A DNA stretch of 64,000 nucleotides, taken from positions 248,001-312,000 of the forward strand of contig CANLQO010000001.1 of the NCBI GenBank assembly GCA_947493335.1, in the 5' to 3' direction. Numbering within the stretch: position 1 is the first letter of the stretch; each line of letters opens with the position of its first letter. Positions 63,389 through 64,000 of this stretch are shown one piece after another. Under the pieces are notes generated by a model, which saw nothing but the letters and a program-made list of their open reading frames with translations, was not told where the DNA came from and did no database searches. This DNA is from an uncultured Paracoccaceae bacterium. Lineage in GTDB: Bacteria > Pseudomonadota > Alphaproteobacteria > Rhodobacterales > Rhodobacteraceae. The position numbers and the translations under genes were made by a program.

Positions 63389-64000
63389 ATGCACCTTGAT
63401 GTGCTGGATCTGCGCAATTTCTACTACCGCTCGGCCCTTGGGCGTGCGGCGCAAAAGGTTGTGCGCGATGAGTTGTTGCGCTTTTGGCCCGAAGCGAAGG
63501 GACAAACCGTCGCAGGCTACGGTTTCGCCGTGCCGCTTTTGCGTCCCTATCTGGGGCAGGCGCGGCGGGTCATTGGCCTGATGCCCGGCCCGCAGGGTGT
63601 GATGCCCTGGCCTGCGGGACAGCCCAATATCAGCGTGTTGTGCGAGGAAACGCTTTGGCCGTTACAAGCGGGGCAGGTGGACAAACTGGTCTTGCTGCAC
63701 GGGCTTGAAACATCCGAAACGCCGCCCGCCTTGCTGGACGAGGTCTGGCGCGTCCTGGGGCCGGGGGGCAAGGCCGTCTTTATCGTTCCGAACCGTGCTG
63801 GGCTTTGGTCACGGTCGGATCGTACGCCCTTTGGCTACGGTCGCCCGTATTCGCTAGGCCAACTCGAGGCGCAGTTGCGCACTCACGGGCTGCTTCCGGG
63901 GCGCCATGTTTCGGCGCTATATCAACCGCCAAGCCATCGCAAACTTTGGCGCAAATCGGCGAATGTGCTTGAAAGCGTGGGGCAGAAGATGCCGGTCTTT
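63389..64000 (+). CDS. SAM-dependent methyltransferase, N-terminal part (runs off the window)
   Basis: The first 204 residues of a methyltransferase-like protein. [15 protein letters not shown] at the N-terminus is typical of a roseobacter family annotated as class I SAM-dependent methyltransferase. The glycine-rich motif I reads [13 protein letters not shown], which is atypical; [20 protein letters not shown] is the usual post-motif III stretch (Methyltransf_11). The start ATG at 63389 is 61 bases from the divergent gloB. The 3' end lies beyond the window. The neighbourhood suggests no particular substrate. Confidence 0.75.
   Translation, partial: MHLDVLDLRNFYYRSALGRAAQKVVRDELLRFWPEAKGQTVAGYGFAVPLLRPYLGQARRVIGLMPGPQGVMPWPAGQPNISVLCEETLWPLQAGQVDKLVLLHGLETSETPPALLDEVWRVLGPGGKAVFIVPNRAGLWSRSDRTPFGYGRPYSLGQLEAQLRTHGLLPGRHVSALYQPPSHRKLWRKSANVLESVGQKMPVF

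Overview
The window looks like a chromosomal segment of a marine-type alphaproteobacterium of the order Rhodobacterales (Roseobacter group). This rests on recognised gene families: an Fe-S photolyase/cryptochrome, class I lysyl-tRNA synthetase, DUF3726, DUF2125, an M19 dipeptidase of the glycine-betaine-cluster type, TamA/TamB, high GC, and many ATGA/TGATG gene overlaps. I see no rRNA, tRNA, insertion sequence, prophage, CRISPR array or other sign of a mobile island. Coding density is very high and no gene-free stretch exceeds 300 bases.

Layout. 1-2730: the 5' end of leuA on the minus strand behind a leucine-rich leader peptide, then a translationally coupled SDR and Fe-S cryptochrome pair. 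2821-4716: a secreted protein of about 18 MORN repeats and a His-rich partner. 4853-8926: nadE, a membrane protein, DUF1801 and gltX. 8923-11044: a zinc-ribbon protein divergent from merR-MATE around a dyad. 11015-16019: a gamma-glutamylcyclotransferase-like gene, a YbbAP-type ABC exporter, a TesA-like esterase and an SRAP protein lacking the catalytic Cys2. 16060-19413: dodecin, two cold-shock genes, two small membrane proteins and ettA. 19448-25771: a GGDEF/degenerate-EAL protein, nadD, dacB, a TerB-like protein and lysK. 25791-31075: small regulators and enzymes (WYL/VOC pair, peptidoglycan-binding, TfoX-like, DUF4864, truncated beta-helix protein, outer-membrane-like protein, YdcF). 31301-34422: acs, a disordered protein and a hemerythrin.

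34697-40254 is an oppABCDF-type peptide importer operon. 40251-47306 is tamA-tamB plus an uncharacterised third gene. 47485-50625 is a tightly coupled operon of an M19 dipeptidase-like protein, an unrecognised 549-residue protein and a DUF3726 protein. 50622-55900 holds truA, ycjX-GNAT-ycjF, a DUF2125 protein and chaC. 55968-59333 is a MotA/TolQ-like channel protein with an OmpA-family protein carrying a very long coiled coil. 59410-64000 holds a hemG-like flavodoxin, clpA, gloB and the start of a methyltransferase.

The most notable observations are: (1) a probably leaderless leu leader peptide upstream of leuA with mutually exclusive RNA pairings; (2) the dipeptidase/549-residue/DUF3726 operon, in which two of three products have no clear function; (3) the Cys2-less SRAP; (4) six of thirteen convergent gene junctions whose stop codons interlock on the same four bases; and (5) the channel/coiled-coil OmpA pair. 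Most remaining genes are ordinary housekeeping genes. Functional assignments come from motif recognition by eye; no database search was possible.
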